Shown one piece after another: positions 39,590-47,947 of a DNA stretch of 64,000 bases. Both the position numbers and the translations under genes were made by a program. How positions within the stretch are numbered: position 1 is the first letter of the stretch; each line of letters opens with the position of its first letter. Origin of the DNA: Actinobacillus suis ATCC 33415 (GTDB lineage: Bacteria > Pseudomonadota > Gammaproteobacteria > Enterobacterales > Pasteurellaceae); the NCBI RefSeq assembly GCF_000739435.1, contig NZ_CP009159.1, positions 806,001-870,000 on the forward strand, given 5' to 3'. The notes beneath the pieces are model-generated. The model saw only the letters and a program-made list of their open reading frames with translations. It was not told the DNA's origin and searched no databases.

Positions 39590-39898
39590 AATAAAAACCA
39601 AGCAAACGGTTGCGACTATCTAAATGAAAAATAAGCATTTTTCGTATTAATCAGATTTTATACAGTCGAAGGGGGAATCTGCTTATTATGCCATTTTTTT
39701 ACACGAAAAGACATTCGCTATCGCCCTAAACAAGCGGTTAAATTTCAGCTAGATTTTTCAAATTTTTCACAAAAAACAACCGCTTATTCTCTGATACGAA
39801 TCCTGATTGTAAACTTTTTAAAATTAATAGATAAATTTTTCGGATAAGGTCAGAATGCGCACTTTTCTAGTTATTTTGAAATTTTCTTTCAGTTTAAG

Positions 39899-40531
39899 AT
39901 GTTAACGACTATGTTTACTTTTATCCAAAAAGCAGTCAATAAATCGCTGCGTAAAATCATTAATACAAAAAATCGCCAAGCTTTACAAAATCACTCGATG
40001 TCAGTAGTTTCTATTAATTGCAACGGTGCATTTATCTTGCATGAATTAGGTGAACAATTCCGTTCGCCGTTTGTTAATTTATACCTTTCACCGACCGATT
40101 TTTTAAAATATTTAAAAAATATGTCGCATTATATGCAAGCAGAACTCACTTTCTTGGCTACGGAAAAAAATTATCCGGTGGGTAAGCTAGATGATCTTAC
40201 GATCCATTTTATGCACTACCATTCAGAGCAAGAAGCGGCAAGCAAATGGGAAGAACGAACCAAACGCATTAATTTGGATAATTTGTTTGTAATGATGACC
40301 GACCGTGATGGCTGCACTTACCAAGATTTACAAGAGTTTGACCGCTTACCATTCGAAAATAAAGTGGTATTTACTCACAAGCCTTACCCGGAATTAAAAT
40401 CAGCTTTATATGTGAAAGGGTTTGAAGATAAAACACAAGTCGGTGATTTGTTTGAGTTTTCTGGTTGGAACGGCAAGAAATATTACGATCAGCTGAATTA
40501 TGTGAATTGGTTTAACGGGAAAGGGGGCTAG
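39899..40531 (+). CDS. DUF1919 family protein, possible polysaccharide gene
   Basis: A 210-residue protein that looks like the DUF1919 family: SIVSINCNGAFI-type start (here VVSINCNGAFILHELGEQFRSPFVNLYLSPTDFLKYLKN), YPVGKLDDLTIHFMHY in the middle and VVFTHKPY near the end. DUF1919 proteins often lie in capsule and exopolysaccharide clusters and are thought to modify sugars; the reaction is unknown. The start could instead be the ATG at 39911, as neither has a good ribosome site. The next gene follows after three bases. Confidence 0.7.
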   Translation: MLTTMFTFIQKAVNKSLRKIINTKNRQALQNHSMSVVSINCNGAFILHELGEQFRSPFVNLYLSPTDFLKYLKNMSHYMQAELTFLATEKNYPVGKLDDLTIHFMHYHSEQEAASKWEERTKRINLDNLFVMMTDRDGCTYQDLQEFDRLPFENKVVFTHKPYPELKSALYVKGFEDKTQVGDLFEFSGWNGKKYYDQLNYVNWFNGKGG

Positions 40532-40534
40532 TTT

Positions 40535-40849
40535 ATGTTTAAGGTTTATGGCTTGACCGTAGATAATCAGACACGCTGTCAGCATTATCATTCCGTACTG
40601 GATATTATCGCTATTAAATTCAAATGTTGTGATAAGTTTTACCCGTGTTATCAATGCCACCAAGCCTGTGAGACTCACGCTATTGAACGTTGGCAAGCAA
40701 CTGAATTTGATAAGCAAGCAATTTTATGCGGCAATTGTCAACAAACGCTGACCATTCAGCAATATATGCAGGTTACACATTGCCCTTATTGCCAAGCACA
40801 ATTCAATAGTGGTTGTCAGAAGCATTATTCGATCTATTTTGAAGTATGA
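40535..40849 (+). CDS. CHY zinc-finger protein
   Basis: A 104-residue protein with 12 Cys and many His in spaced pairs: RCQHYHS, KCCDKFYPCYQCHQACETH, LCGNCQQ and HCPYCQAQF. This is the CHY zinc-finger arrangement (CxHY followed by Cys pairs), which binds several zinc ions. Bacterial members are small, uncharacterised proteins; the eukaryotic relative Hot13 acts in mitochondrial thiol chemistry. GGGGG lies just before the ATG, and the gene begins three bases after the DUF1919 stop, so the two are coupled. Confidence 0.8.
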   Translation: MFKVYGLTVDNQTRCQHYHSVLDIIAIKFKCCDKFYPCYQCHQACETHAIERWQATEFDKQAILCGNCQQTLTIQQYMQVTHCPYCQAQFNSGCQKHYSIYFEV

Positions 40850-40884
40850 GTTTAAAGCTCGAAATAGTTCGCACATAAATAGAA

Positions 40885-40930
40885 ACAAGCGGTCGAATTT
40901 GCAGAAAATTTTGCAAATCCGACCGCTTGT
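40885..40930. terminator. Facing uptake-signal stem-loop between CHY gene and glmU
   Basis: ACAAGCGGTC (40885-40894) and GACCGCTTGT (40921-40930) pair perfectly, with more pairing inward (AATTTGCA/TGCAAATC-type). It sits between two convergent genes. Confidence 0.75.
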
Positions 40931-40955
40931 TACATATGTATTGAGTAACTAAGAA

Positions 40956-42320
40956 CTATTTTTTCTTAGTTGGGCGCTGCCAGCCTTGGATATGACGTTG
41001 CGGTACACGACTAATCACTAGCTCATTTTCCGCCACATCTTTGGTGATAGTTGCACCCGCACCGATAGTTGCACCGTCTGCGATAGTAACCGGTGCGACT
41101 AATTGGCTATCTGAGCCAACAAACACATTGTTGCCGATAACCGTTTTGAATTTGTTTGCACCATCGTAGTTACAAGTGATTACACCTGCACCGATATTAC
41201 AATTGCTACCTACTTCCGCATCACCGACATAGGTTAAATGGTTTACTTTTGAACCTTTACCTACTTGAGCATTTTTAATCTCAACGAAGTTACCAACGTG
41301 AGTTTCTTCCGCAAGATTTGCGCCCGGACGTAAACGAGAGAACGGACCGATTTGCGCCGCTTTACCCACTACTGCATCTTCAAGCACAGAATATGGTTTG
41401 ATTTCTACATCATCACCAATTTCGCAATTTTTAAGTACACAACCTGCACCGATACGAACACGATTACCTAGTTTTACTTCACCTTCGATAATTACGTTTA
41501 CATCAATTTCAACATCTTTACCGTGTGTTAAGCTACCACGAATATCAAAACGAGCCGGATCAATTAAACGCACACCGGCTAATAGTAATTTTTCTGCTTG
41601 TGTTTTTTGGTAGAAGCGCTCTAACGCGGCAAGTTGTAAACGGTTATTCGCCCCTTCAACTTCCATAAATTCACTTGCTTGTACCGCTTGAACTTTATAG
41701 CCATCTTGGTTTGCCATTGCGATTACATCTGTAATATAGTATTCGCCTTGTGCATTGTTGTTATTTAAATTACCTAGCCATTTTTTGAAGCTTGCGCCGC
41801 TTGCAACCATTACACCCGTATTCACTTCACGGATTTTTAATTGTTCCTCATTCGCATCTTTTTGCTCTACGATCGCAACTACAGATCCGTTTTCACGAAT
41901 AATACGTCCATAACCTGTCGGGTTATCCAACTCAACGGTTAACAGCGCAATACCATTTTCTGGTTTTGCTGCAATTAGACGTTCTAAAGTTTCTTTAGTG
42001 ATTAACGGCGCATCACCGTAAAGCATTAAGATATTCTCATCATCCGCAAAGAATGGCGCTGCCTGTTGCATTGCATGACCTGTACCTAATTGCTCTGCTT
42101 GTAATACCCAGTTTACCGGCTCAGAACTTAAGCGTTGTTGTAATAATTCACCACCGTGGCCATAAATTAAATGAATTTGTTTTGCATCGATTTGCTTCGC
42201 TGTATCAATAACATGTTTAACCATTGGCTTTCCTGCAACGGTGTGAAGCACTTTGGGTAAATCAGAATACATACGAGTACCTTTACCCGCAGCTAAAATT
42301 ACTACGCTTAATTGAGTCAT
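40956..42320 (-). CDS. glmU: Bifunctional GlmU (GlcNAc-1-P uridyltransferase/GlcN-1-P acetyltransferase)
   Basis: A 454-residue enzyme. The N-terminal pyrophosphorylase (1-228) begins [22 protein letters not shown] and has YGDAPLI. The C-terminal left-handed beta helix (from about 250) is made of hexapeptide repeats such as [15 protein letters not shown] and holds the acetyltransferase site ([19 protein letters not shown]). It makes UDP-GlcNAc for peptidoglycan and LPS. It stands alone. Confidence 0.98.
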   Translation of the reverse strand: MTQLSVVILAAGKGTRMYSDLPKVLHTVAGKPMVKHVIDTAKQIDAKQIHLIYGHGGELLQQRLSSEPVNWVLQAEQLGTGHAMQQAAPFFADDENILMLYGDAPLITKETLERLIAAKPENGIALLTVELDNPTGYGRIIRENGSVVAIVEQKDANEEQLKIREVNTGVMVASGASFKKWLGNLNNNNAQGEYYITDVIAMANQDGYKVQAVQASEFMEVEGANNRLQLAALERFYQKTQAEKLLLAGVRLIDPARFDIRGSLTHGKDVEIDVNVIIEGEVKLGNRVRIGAGCVLKNCEIGDDVEIKPYSVLEDAVVGKAAQIGPFSRLRPGANLAEETHVGNFVEIKNAQVGKGSKVNHLTYVGDAEVGSNCNIGAGVITCNYDGANKFKTVIGNNVFVGSDSQLVAPVTIADGATIGAGATITKDVAENELVISRVPQRHIQGWQRPTKKK

Positions 42321-42493
42321 TGTGTAATCCCTTAATGAATTAAATAAATACTATAATATTGTAATAGAAAAATGTAATAAACAGAATGGGCGATATTAAT
42401 TAGAGCTCATTTTGCTTAGTTTACTTTTATTGGATACGAATTCATCCAATTAGTTCGAATCTCTTTGCAATATTTTATCAATTATAATATATA

Positions 42494-42523
42494 AATAAAA
42501 AGCTCCGACCAATGGACGGAGCT
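42494..42523 (-). terminator. Terminator after the efflux operon
   Basis: On the minus strand AGCTCCG, loop, CGGAGCT, then TTTTTATTTAT. Confidence 0.85.
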
Positions 42524-42532
42524 CCTAATTAA

Positions 42533-45500
42533 TTACACATTTGCGTGTTCAATTTTTTCTACTTCTTTAGCATACTTTTCTTCATCAAACTCGCGTAGCG
42601 GTTTGTGTGATTCGCCTAAGAATGTATAAATTACCGGCAGAACGAATAAGGTAAATAATGTACCGATACTCAAACCGGCAACAATTACCATACCCATACT
42701 AAAACGAGCAATCGCACCTGCACCTACCGCAAATAATAATGGAATCAAACCTGCTACCATTGCTGCGGTTGTCATCATAATAGGACGTAAACGAATCGTC
42801 GCTGAGTGAACAATTGCATCAAAGCGAGATAAACCATTGTTTAACTGCTCTTCTTTTGCAACTTCACACATTAAGATACCGTGCTTCGTAATTAAACCGA
42901 CTAATGTCACTAAGCCAACTTGTGAATAAATATTCAAAGTTGCGCCGGCAACACCTGCAATGCCAAGCAAATTAAGTACTAGCAATGCACCACTTAATGC
43001 TAATGGTACAGAAACTAGAATTACCATCGGATCACGCCAAGATTCAAACTGAATCGCAAGTACGAGGTAAATAATAATTACCGCTAAGGCAAAGGTCATC
43101 GCCATTGCATTACCTTCTTGAACATACTGACGAGCTTCAGATTTAAAGTCGTATTGATATCCTTTAGGTAAGCTGCGATCCAACTCATCTTTCGCCCAAT
43201 TTACCGCATCACCAATCGAGCTTGATACTACGCCCGAAATGGTTGCTGAATTTAATTGGTTCATACGAGGTAATGCTGATGGTTCTGTCGAAAGCTCAAG
43301 TGTCACAAATGAGCTTAATGGAACCGATTCACCACTTGCTGTTGTAACATAGTAATTTACTAAATCTTGTGGATTTAGACGATCTTTACGGATAGCTTGC
43401 GATACAATCGGATACGCACGAGAATCAATATCCACACGTGTAATAATCGCACCAGATAAGTACGCACCTAACGTACCACTCACTTGTTGCATCGTTACGC
43501 CATAAGTTCCCATTTTCTCACGATCAAATTTCCATTTCATCGTTACCGTATCAAATTTCAAATCAAGACTCGAGAAAAAGAATTGACCTGAAGCTTGCGC
43601 TTTTTTCAGGAACTGAGTTGCCACATCAGCTAACTTAGTATAGTTATCTGCGGTAGTAATCACTAATGAGAACGGTAAACCGTTTTCACCGGTTGAAATT
43701 TCTGGGAATGAAATCGCATTAATATCCATCCCGACAACATTTTTAGCAATTGCAGAAACGTCTGCTGAAATTGGTGCACGTTCACGTTCACGATCATTCC
43801 AATCCTTTAATGAGATAATTGATAATGCACTATTTGCACCATTAAACCCGGATACAGTCATCATTGATGCTACTTCCGGTATTTTACCTACCTCTTCATT
43901 AAACTTCTCTGTCGCAGCTTGCGTATAATCTAAGTTAGTGTTTGACGGACCATTACCGATACCAACCACGAAGCCACGGTCTTCTGTCGGTGCAACTTCA
44001 CTTGAAAGTGATGTTAATAATGTCGGTAATACAGCAAAAATTCCCAATGCAAAAATCAATACAAACCAACGCATCGCCATCACACCTCTCAGCATATTGG
44101 TGTAGCAGCTGGTCATTTTGTCTAACATCGCATTGATACATTTTGAGAAACGACTTTCGTGATCTTCATTGTGCTCTTTTAATACTCGGCTAGACATCAT
44201 CGGTGATAACGTCAATGCAGCAATACCTGAAATAAATACCGCACCAGCTAAGGTTAATGCGAACTCCTTAAATAAAGAGCCTGTTACACCATCCATTAAC
44301 GCCATTGGAGAATATACTGCCCCAAGTGTAATCGTCATCGAAATAACTGGAATAGCAATCTCTCGCGTACCAATAATAGCCGCATCAAACGGCGATTTGC
44401 CTTCTTTAACATGACGTTCTACGTTTTCAAGAACAACGATCGCATCATCCACCACTAACCCGATTGCAAGCACTAGAGCAAGTAATGTTAATAGGTTAAT
44501 AGAGAAACCAAACATTTGAAGCATAAATAATACCCCGATCAATGAGATCGGAATGGTGATAATTGGCACAATCATCGCACGTAATGAACCTAAGAATAGG
44601 ATAATTACCACTAATACGATGACAGTTGCTTCACCAATGGTCTTAATTACTTCATTAATCGAACTATTAATAGCAATGGTTTTATCATATAAAATTTGAC
44701 CGCTCATTGATGACGGTAAGTTTTTGGTAATTAATTCAAATACCGGATAAATGTCTTTTGCTACAGTCAATGAGTTTGCTGTCGTTGCAGCACTCACCGC
44801 TAATACAACCGCTTCCTTACCGTCTGCAACTACTCGAGATGCGTCTTGGTATTTATCTAACTCAACCTTTGCAATATCTTTAAGTTTAACAATACGACCG
44901 TCCGATGTTGTTGAAATCGTAACGTTTTCTAATTCTTCAACTGACGGCGTACTTGATTCCACCTTGTTTTTATAAACAGTATAGTAACCGTTCGCATTCC
45001 CCGCGGCAGTATTTAAGTTATTCGCGCTTAGTGCTGATAATACAGCCGCACCGGAAAGGTTATTGCCAGCCATTTTTTCAGGATCTAACCAAATACGTAA
45101 ACCGAAAGTTGCCGCACCAAAAATATCTACGCTTGAAACACCGTTTACTGTAAAGAATTGTGGTTTTACCACACGGTTAATGTAGTCGGTAATTTGTGAA
45201 GGATTTAATTCATCCGATACAAAACGAATATACATTAACGCATCATTTGAACCTGATGATACGCTAATAGACGGGTCATCGATCCCACTTGGTAAATTTG
45301 CACGAATTGCATTCACCTTCGCAGAAATATCCGCTAACGCCATTTGCGGGTTAGTATTTAACTTCATCTTAATCGTGGTAGTTGATGTACTCGGACTACT
45401 TGAAGAAGTTACATAGTCGATATTATCCGCTTGCGCTACCGCCTCTTCGATTTGAGAAGTTACCAACGCTTGCATCAAGCTTGCATCCGCACCTGAATAG

Positions 45501-45649
45501 TTAACGTTAACAGTTACGATCGAAATCGTCATTTCAGGATATTCACGAACTTGCAATTTATTAATAGATTGCAAACCTAAAATAGTAATCAGCAAACTAA
45601 TACAAACGGCAAGTACCGGACGTTTAATAAAAATATCAGTAAATTTCAT
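42533..45649 (-). CDS. acrB: RND efflux pump subunit (AcrB/HAE1 family)
   Basis: A 1038-residue inner-membrane pump with twelve membrane helices in two halves and two large periplasmic loops. Proton-relay residues are present: the DD pair in GLVVDDAIVVLENVERH (about 400) and the Lys in LVGLITKHGILMCEVA (about 920). The start MKFTDIFIKRPVLAVCISLL is typical. It exports drugs, dyes, bile salts or fatty acids with the adjacent periplasmic adaptor; a TolC-type outer channel is not in the window. The segment TKHGILM rather than AKNAILI places it nearer the MexK/VexF-type branch than to E. coli AcrB. Confidence 0.93.
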   Translation of the reverse strand: MKFTDIFIKRPVLAVCISLLITILGLQSINKLQVREYPEMTISIVTVNVNYSGADASLMQALVTSQIEEAVAQADNIDYVTSSSSPSTSTTTIKMKLNTNPQMALADISAKVNAIRANLPSGIDDPSISVSSGSNDALMYIRFVSDELNPSQITDYINRVVKPQFFTVNGVSSVDIFGAATFGLRIWLDPEKMAGNNLSGAAVLSALSANNLNTAAGNANGYYTVYKNKVESSTPSVEELENVTISTTSDGRIVKLKDIAKVELDKYQDASRVVADGKEAVVLAVSAATTANSLTVAKDIYPVFELITKNLPSSMSGQILYDKTIAINSSINEVIKTIGEATVIVLVVIILFLGSLRAMIVPIITIPISLIGVLFMLQMFGFSINLLTLLALVLAIGLVVDDAIVVLENVERHVKEGKSPFDAAIIGTREIAIPVISMTITLGAVYSPMALMDGVTGSLFKEFALTLAGAVFISGIAALTLSPMMSSRVLKEHNEDHESRFSKCINAMLDKMTSCYTNMLRGVMAMRWFVLIFALGIFAVLPTLLTSLSSEVAPTEDRGFVVGIGNGPSNTNLDYTQAATEKFNEEVGKIPEVASMMTVSGFNGANSALSIISLKDWNDRERERAPISADVSAIAKNVVGMDINAISFPEISTGENGLPFSLVITTADNYTKLADVATQFLKKAQASGQFFFSSLDLKFDTVTMKWKFDREKMGTYGVTMQQVSGTLGAYLSGAIITRVDIDSRAYPIVSQAIRKDRLNPQDLVNYYVTTASGESVPLSSFVTLELSTEPSALPRMNQLNSATISGVVSSSIGDAVNWAKDELDRSLPKGYQYDFKSEARQYVQEGNAMAMTFALAVIIIYLVLAIQFESWRDPMVILVSVPLALSGALLVLNLLGIAGVAGATLNIYSQVGLVTLVGLITKHGILMCEVAKEEQLNNGLSRFDAIVHSATIRLRPIMMTTAAMVAGLIPLLFAVGAGAIARFSMGMVIVAGLSIGTLFTLFVLPVIYTFLGESHKPLREFDEEKYAKEVEKIEHANV

Positions 45650-45661
45650 TGATTACCTCAA

Positions 45662-46867
45662 TTAAAGTCTACTTTCTTTAGCAGGTTGAGTAACACCTAC
45701 CGCCTCTTGTTCAGAAACAATCACAAGTGCGTTATTACTTAAACGTTGGAAGCCTCCTGTCACAATTAAATCGCCGGCTTTCACTCCTTTAGCTAATTGT
45801 GCATAAATACCGCTACGGTCTAATGTTTTTACTTCAACCTGTTTTGCGCGATACATTCTATTCACATCTAATTTCGGATTTTGCTCTGCCATTTTTGCAA
45901 CTAATTGCTTATCTTCGTCAGAAAGCGGTTGTAACACATAAAGTGTTTCACCATACATTGTGTATGTCACTGCAATTTGTGGTACAACAATTTGCTGTTT
46001 CTCGGTCGGTAATGCCACATTCAGACGAGCAAACATACCTGATAAAAGAAGATTTTGGTTCTCTGTAATCACCGCTTCTACATTAATTAAGCCGGTTGTA
46101 TGATCTACTGCTGGATCGATTGCTGCGATATTTGCTGGGAATGTTTGACCCGGTAACGCATCAATGACTGCCGTTACTTTTTGGCCTACACTAATTTTTT
46201 GCACATCAGTTTGCGGTAAAGTAAAGCGAACTTTCATGACACTTTGATCTTCAACACGCACGATCTCTGTACCCGCTGGAATGTATTGCCCTACGTTTAC
46301 ATTAACGATACCGGCAATACCGCTAAACGGTGCGTAAATTTTACGGCGACCGATAGAGGCTTTAAGTGACTCAATATTCGCAAGTAAGTGGTTATAAGTT
46401 GATTGCGCATTATCTAATTCAGCTTTCGATGCACTATTTGATGCGACTAAATTACGGAAACGATCGTAATTTGCTTTTGCATTTGGTAATTGCGCTTGCG
46501 ATGCGCGTAAAGTCGCTTCTTCAACGGCACTATCAAACTCTACCAATAAATCGCCTTTATTTACACGCTGACCCGAGCGCACATGTACTCGAGTTACTGT
46601 ACCAGTTGCTTCTGCACTTAGCATAGCACCTTGATTTGGACGAATGTATCCCACAGCAGCAATGCTCGGTGTCCACTCTTGTGGCTCTACTTTCATCGCA
46701 GTAATTTCACTTACGGTTTCCGGCATATTCGCTGCCGCTTCAGCTTTTTTCCCCGCAATAAATTTTTGCATTCCAGCAACACCACCAAAGGCAACCAGCA
46801 CTACTGCTAAGGTTGTCACAATTAAAAACTTTCTGCCACGAGAGGGCTTTTGGTTTTCTACTGTCAT
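45662..46867 (-). CDS. acrA: Efflux periplasmic adaptor subunit (MFP, AcrA-like)
   Basis: A 401-residue membrane fusion protein. One N-terminal membrane helix (FLIVTTLAVVLVAFGGVAGM, about 15-35) anchors it; there is no lipobox, unlike E. coli AcrA. The lipoyl half-motifs flank a coiled-coil hairpin (GQRVNKGDLLVEFDSAVEEATLRASQ and the later APFSGIAGIVNVNVGQYIPAGTEI), followed by a beta-barrel. It bridges the pump and an outer-membrane channel. It lies 12 bases before the pump gene and 28 bases after acrR. Confidence 0.92.
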   Translation of the reverse strand: MTVENQKPSRGRKFLIVTTLAVVLVAFGGVAGMQKFIAGKKAEAAANMPETVSEITAMKVEPQEWTPSIAAVGYIRPNQGAMLSAEATGTVTRVHVRSGQRVNKGDLLVEFDSAVEEATLRASQAQLPNAKANYDRFRNLVASNSASKAELDNAQSTYNHLLANIESLKASIGRRKIYAPFSGIAGIVNVNVGQYIPAGTEIVRVEDQSVMKVRFTLPQTDVQKISVGQKVTAVIDALPGQTFPANIAAIDPAVDHTTGLINVEAVITENQNLLLSGMFARLNVALPTEKQQIVVPQIAVTYTMYGETLYVLQPLSDEDKQLVAKMAEQNPKLDVNRMYRAKQVEVKTLDRSGIYAQLAKGVKAGDLIVTGGFQRLSNNALVIVSEQEAVGVTQPAKESRL

Positions 46868-46895
46868 ATATTCTCCATAGACAAATTAACTAAAT

Positions 46896-47474
46896 TTAGA
46901 AAGTAATAGCTTTCCAAGTACGTGAAATAATTTCCTCGAAATATTCTTCCGGAACAACGTCTTTCTTGACCTGTTGTAAATACGCAATGTCTGTTGCCGT
47001 TCCCATACTCAGGTAATACAACACCTCGTTAGGTAAATCGACAATTACACCTTGCTTTTTACCTTCGTCAACAAATCGGTTCCAAATAAATTCTGGATCA
47101 TTAATTGTTCTATAAACAATTTCGCTGAAACCAAGCATCGCTTGGTATTGGGACAGGTGAATAGCAATCATGGGGTTGTCAGACAAGAACTGCCACTTTC
47201 TAACCCACATTTGACGATATTGCTTGAAGAGAGATTCGTTCGGATCAAAATCAATGTTGATATAGCAGCTATAGCGTTCATAAATATGATTGGCTAGCTG
47301 ACTTAAAAGTTGATCTTTTGTACTAAAATATAAATAAAGTGTACCGGCTGCCACGCCAATTTCTTTTGCTATCTTGCGCATTGATAAATTCTGTAAGCCT
47401 TCCTTTGCTACAAGTAACTCCGTTGCCGATAAGATATGGTTGATCATATCATTCGGATCAGTTCGTCTGGACAT
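46896..47474 (-). CDS. acrR: TetR-family repressor of the efflux operon
   Basis: A 192-residue TetR regulator. I start it at MSRRTDPNDMINHI because GGGAGG lies six bases upstream. A frame 18 codons longer would place the operator inside the gene. The helix-turn-helix is LSMRKIAKEIGVAAGTLYLYFSTKDQL (about residues 25-52), a textbook TetR pattern; the C-terminal ligand domain is variable. It should repress acrRAB until a pump substrate binds. The operator AATGAAC-N4-GTTCATT lies between the promoter and this start. Confidence 0.9.
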   Translation of the reverse strand: MSRRTDPNDMINHILSATELLVAKEGLQNLSMRKIAKEIGVAAGTLYLYFSTKDQLLSQLANHIYERYSCYINIDFDPNESLFKQYRQMWVRKWQFLSDNPMIAIHLSQYQAMLGFSEIVYRTINDPEFIWNRFVDEGKKQGVIVDLPNEVLYYLSMGTATDIAYLQQVKKDVVPEEYFEEIISRTWKAITF

Positions 47475-47496
47475 AAAACCTCCCATGTTTAAATCC

Positions 47497-47514
47497 AATG
47501 AACAGTCGTTCATT
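47497..47514. promoter_or_regulatory. Operator of the acrR-acrA-acrB operon
   Basis: AATGAAC-AGTC-GTTCATT on the plus strand: seven-base arms, perfectly palindromic, four-base spacer. It lies between the ATG of acrR (47474) and the -10 box, in the transcribed leader. The same site could also act on a plus-strand start. Confidence 0.8.
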
Positions 47515-47526
47515 TTATATTTATTC

Positions 47527-47534
47527 ATTATAAT
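47527..47534. promoter_or_regulatory. Divergent -10 boxes in the acrR upstream region
   Basis: ATTATAAT gives TATAAT on the minus strand (47532-47527) for acrR and on the plus strand (47529-47534) for the candidate small RNA. Neither has a good -35 box. Confidence 0.45.
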
Positions 47535-47540
47535 TTAAAA

Positions 47541-47621
47541 GAAAAATATCTCGGCCGATAAAAAGCCGAGAAAAATTAACTGAGCATTTTATCACTAACT
47601 CCTTTGTATAGTGATTTTTTT
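47541..47621 (+). ncRNA. Candidate small RNA between acrR and yejL
   Basis: The plus strand has a -10 TATAAT at 47529-47534, a hairpin CTCGGC/GCCGAG (47550-47570), then ATCACTA/TAGTGAT followed by TTTTTTT (47591-47621), a good intrinsic terminator. No plus-strand gene lies upstream (everything for several kb is on the minus strand), so the terminator has no other obvious use. The terminator loop ACTCCTTTGTA contains CUCCUUU, complementary to a Shine-Dalgarno sequence. The AcrR operator lies just upstream, so the RNA may be co-controlled with the efflux pump. No known RNA family recognised. Confidence 0.45.
47591..47621 (+). terminator. Intrinsic terminator upstream of yejL
   Basis: ATCACTA, 11-base loop, TAGTGAT, then TTTTTTT on the plus strand, before the yejL promoter region. 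Confidence 0.75.
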
Positions 47622-47723
47622 ACTCTAATTTGCAAAAATATGGAAAATCCCACCGCTTATTACTCTCATTCCGACTAATTTTATGCTACTATTTGCCAAA
47701 TTTTTTTAACCTATCTTTTTAAT

Positions 47724-47945
47724 ATGGCAACTCAATCAAAATATCAAAGTAAACAATTCGATGCATTATCCAGTGATTTAATTGCAACACTGGAAAAACA
47801 TAAAGCTCCTGTTGATCTTTCATTAATGGCATTAGGTAATTTAATTACCAATATCTTACGTGAAAACGTTCAAACCGAAGCACAACGTCATGCTTTAGCA
47901 GATGCTTTCTCAAATGCATTAAAAAATTCTTTAAAAACGAAATAA
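47724..47945 (+). CDS. yejL: YejL family protein (DUF1414/UPF0352)
   Basis: A 73-residue helical protein recognisable as Yej[36 protein letters not shown] and then ITNILRENV. Function unknown, but it is nearly always found just upstream of yejM, as here (two bases between the stop and the next start). Confidence 0.92.
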   Translation: MATQSKYQSKQFDALSSDLIATLEKHKAPVDLSLMALGNLITNILRENVQTEAQRHALADAFSNALKNSLKTK

Positions 47946-47947
47946 GT

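Larger units (their letters stand above)
39476..39898. other. 423-base intergenic region
   Basis: It holds the mutase promoter and two regulator-like sites (entered separately), and a facing uptake-signal pair (AAGCGGTT near 39730-39739 and AACCGCTT near 39778-39785). A weak dyad CAGATT/AATCTG lies near 39653-39681. I see no coding frame here and no clear promoter for the downstream DUF1919 gene. Confidence 0.6.

Noticed and set aside
39600..39615. PurR-like 16-mer as a functional site for the phosphohexomutase
   Set aside because: Only 13 of 16 positions match and purine control of this gene has no precedent I know; it is mentioned only beside the CRP-like site.
47475..47528. Longer acrR frame starting at 47528
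   Set aside because: It would encode the operator palindrome; GGGAGG lies before the internal ATG at 47474 instead.
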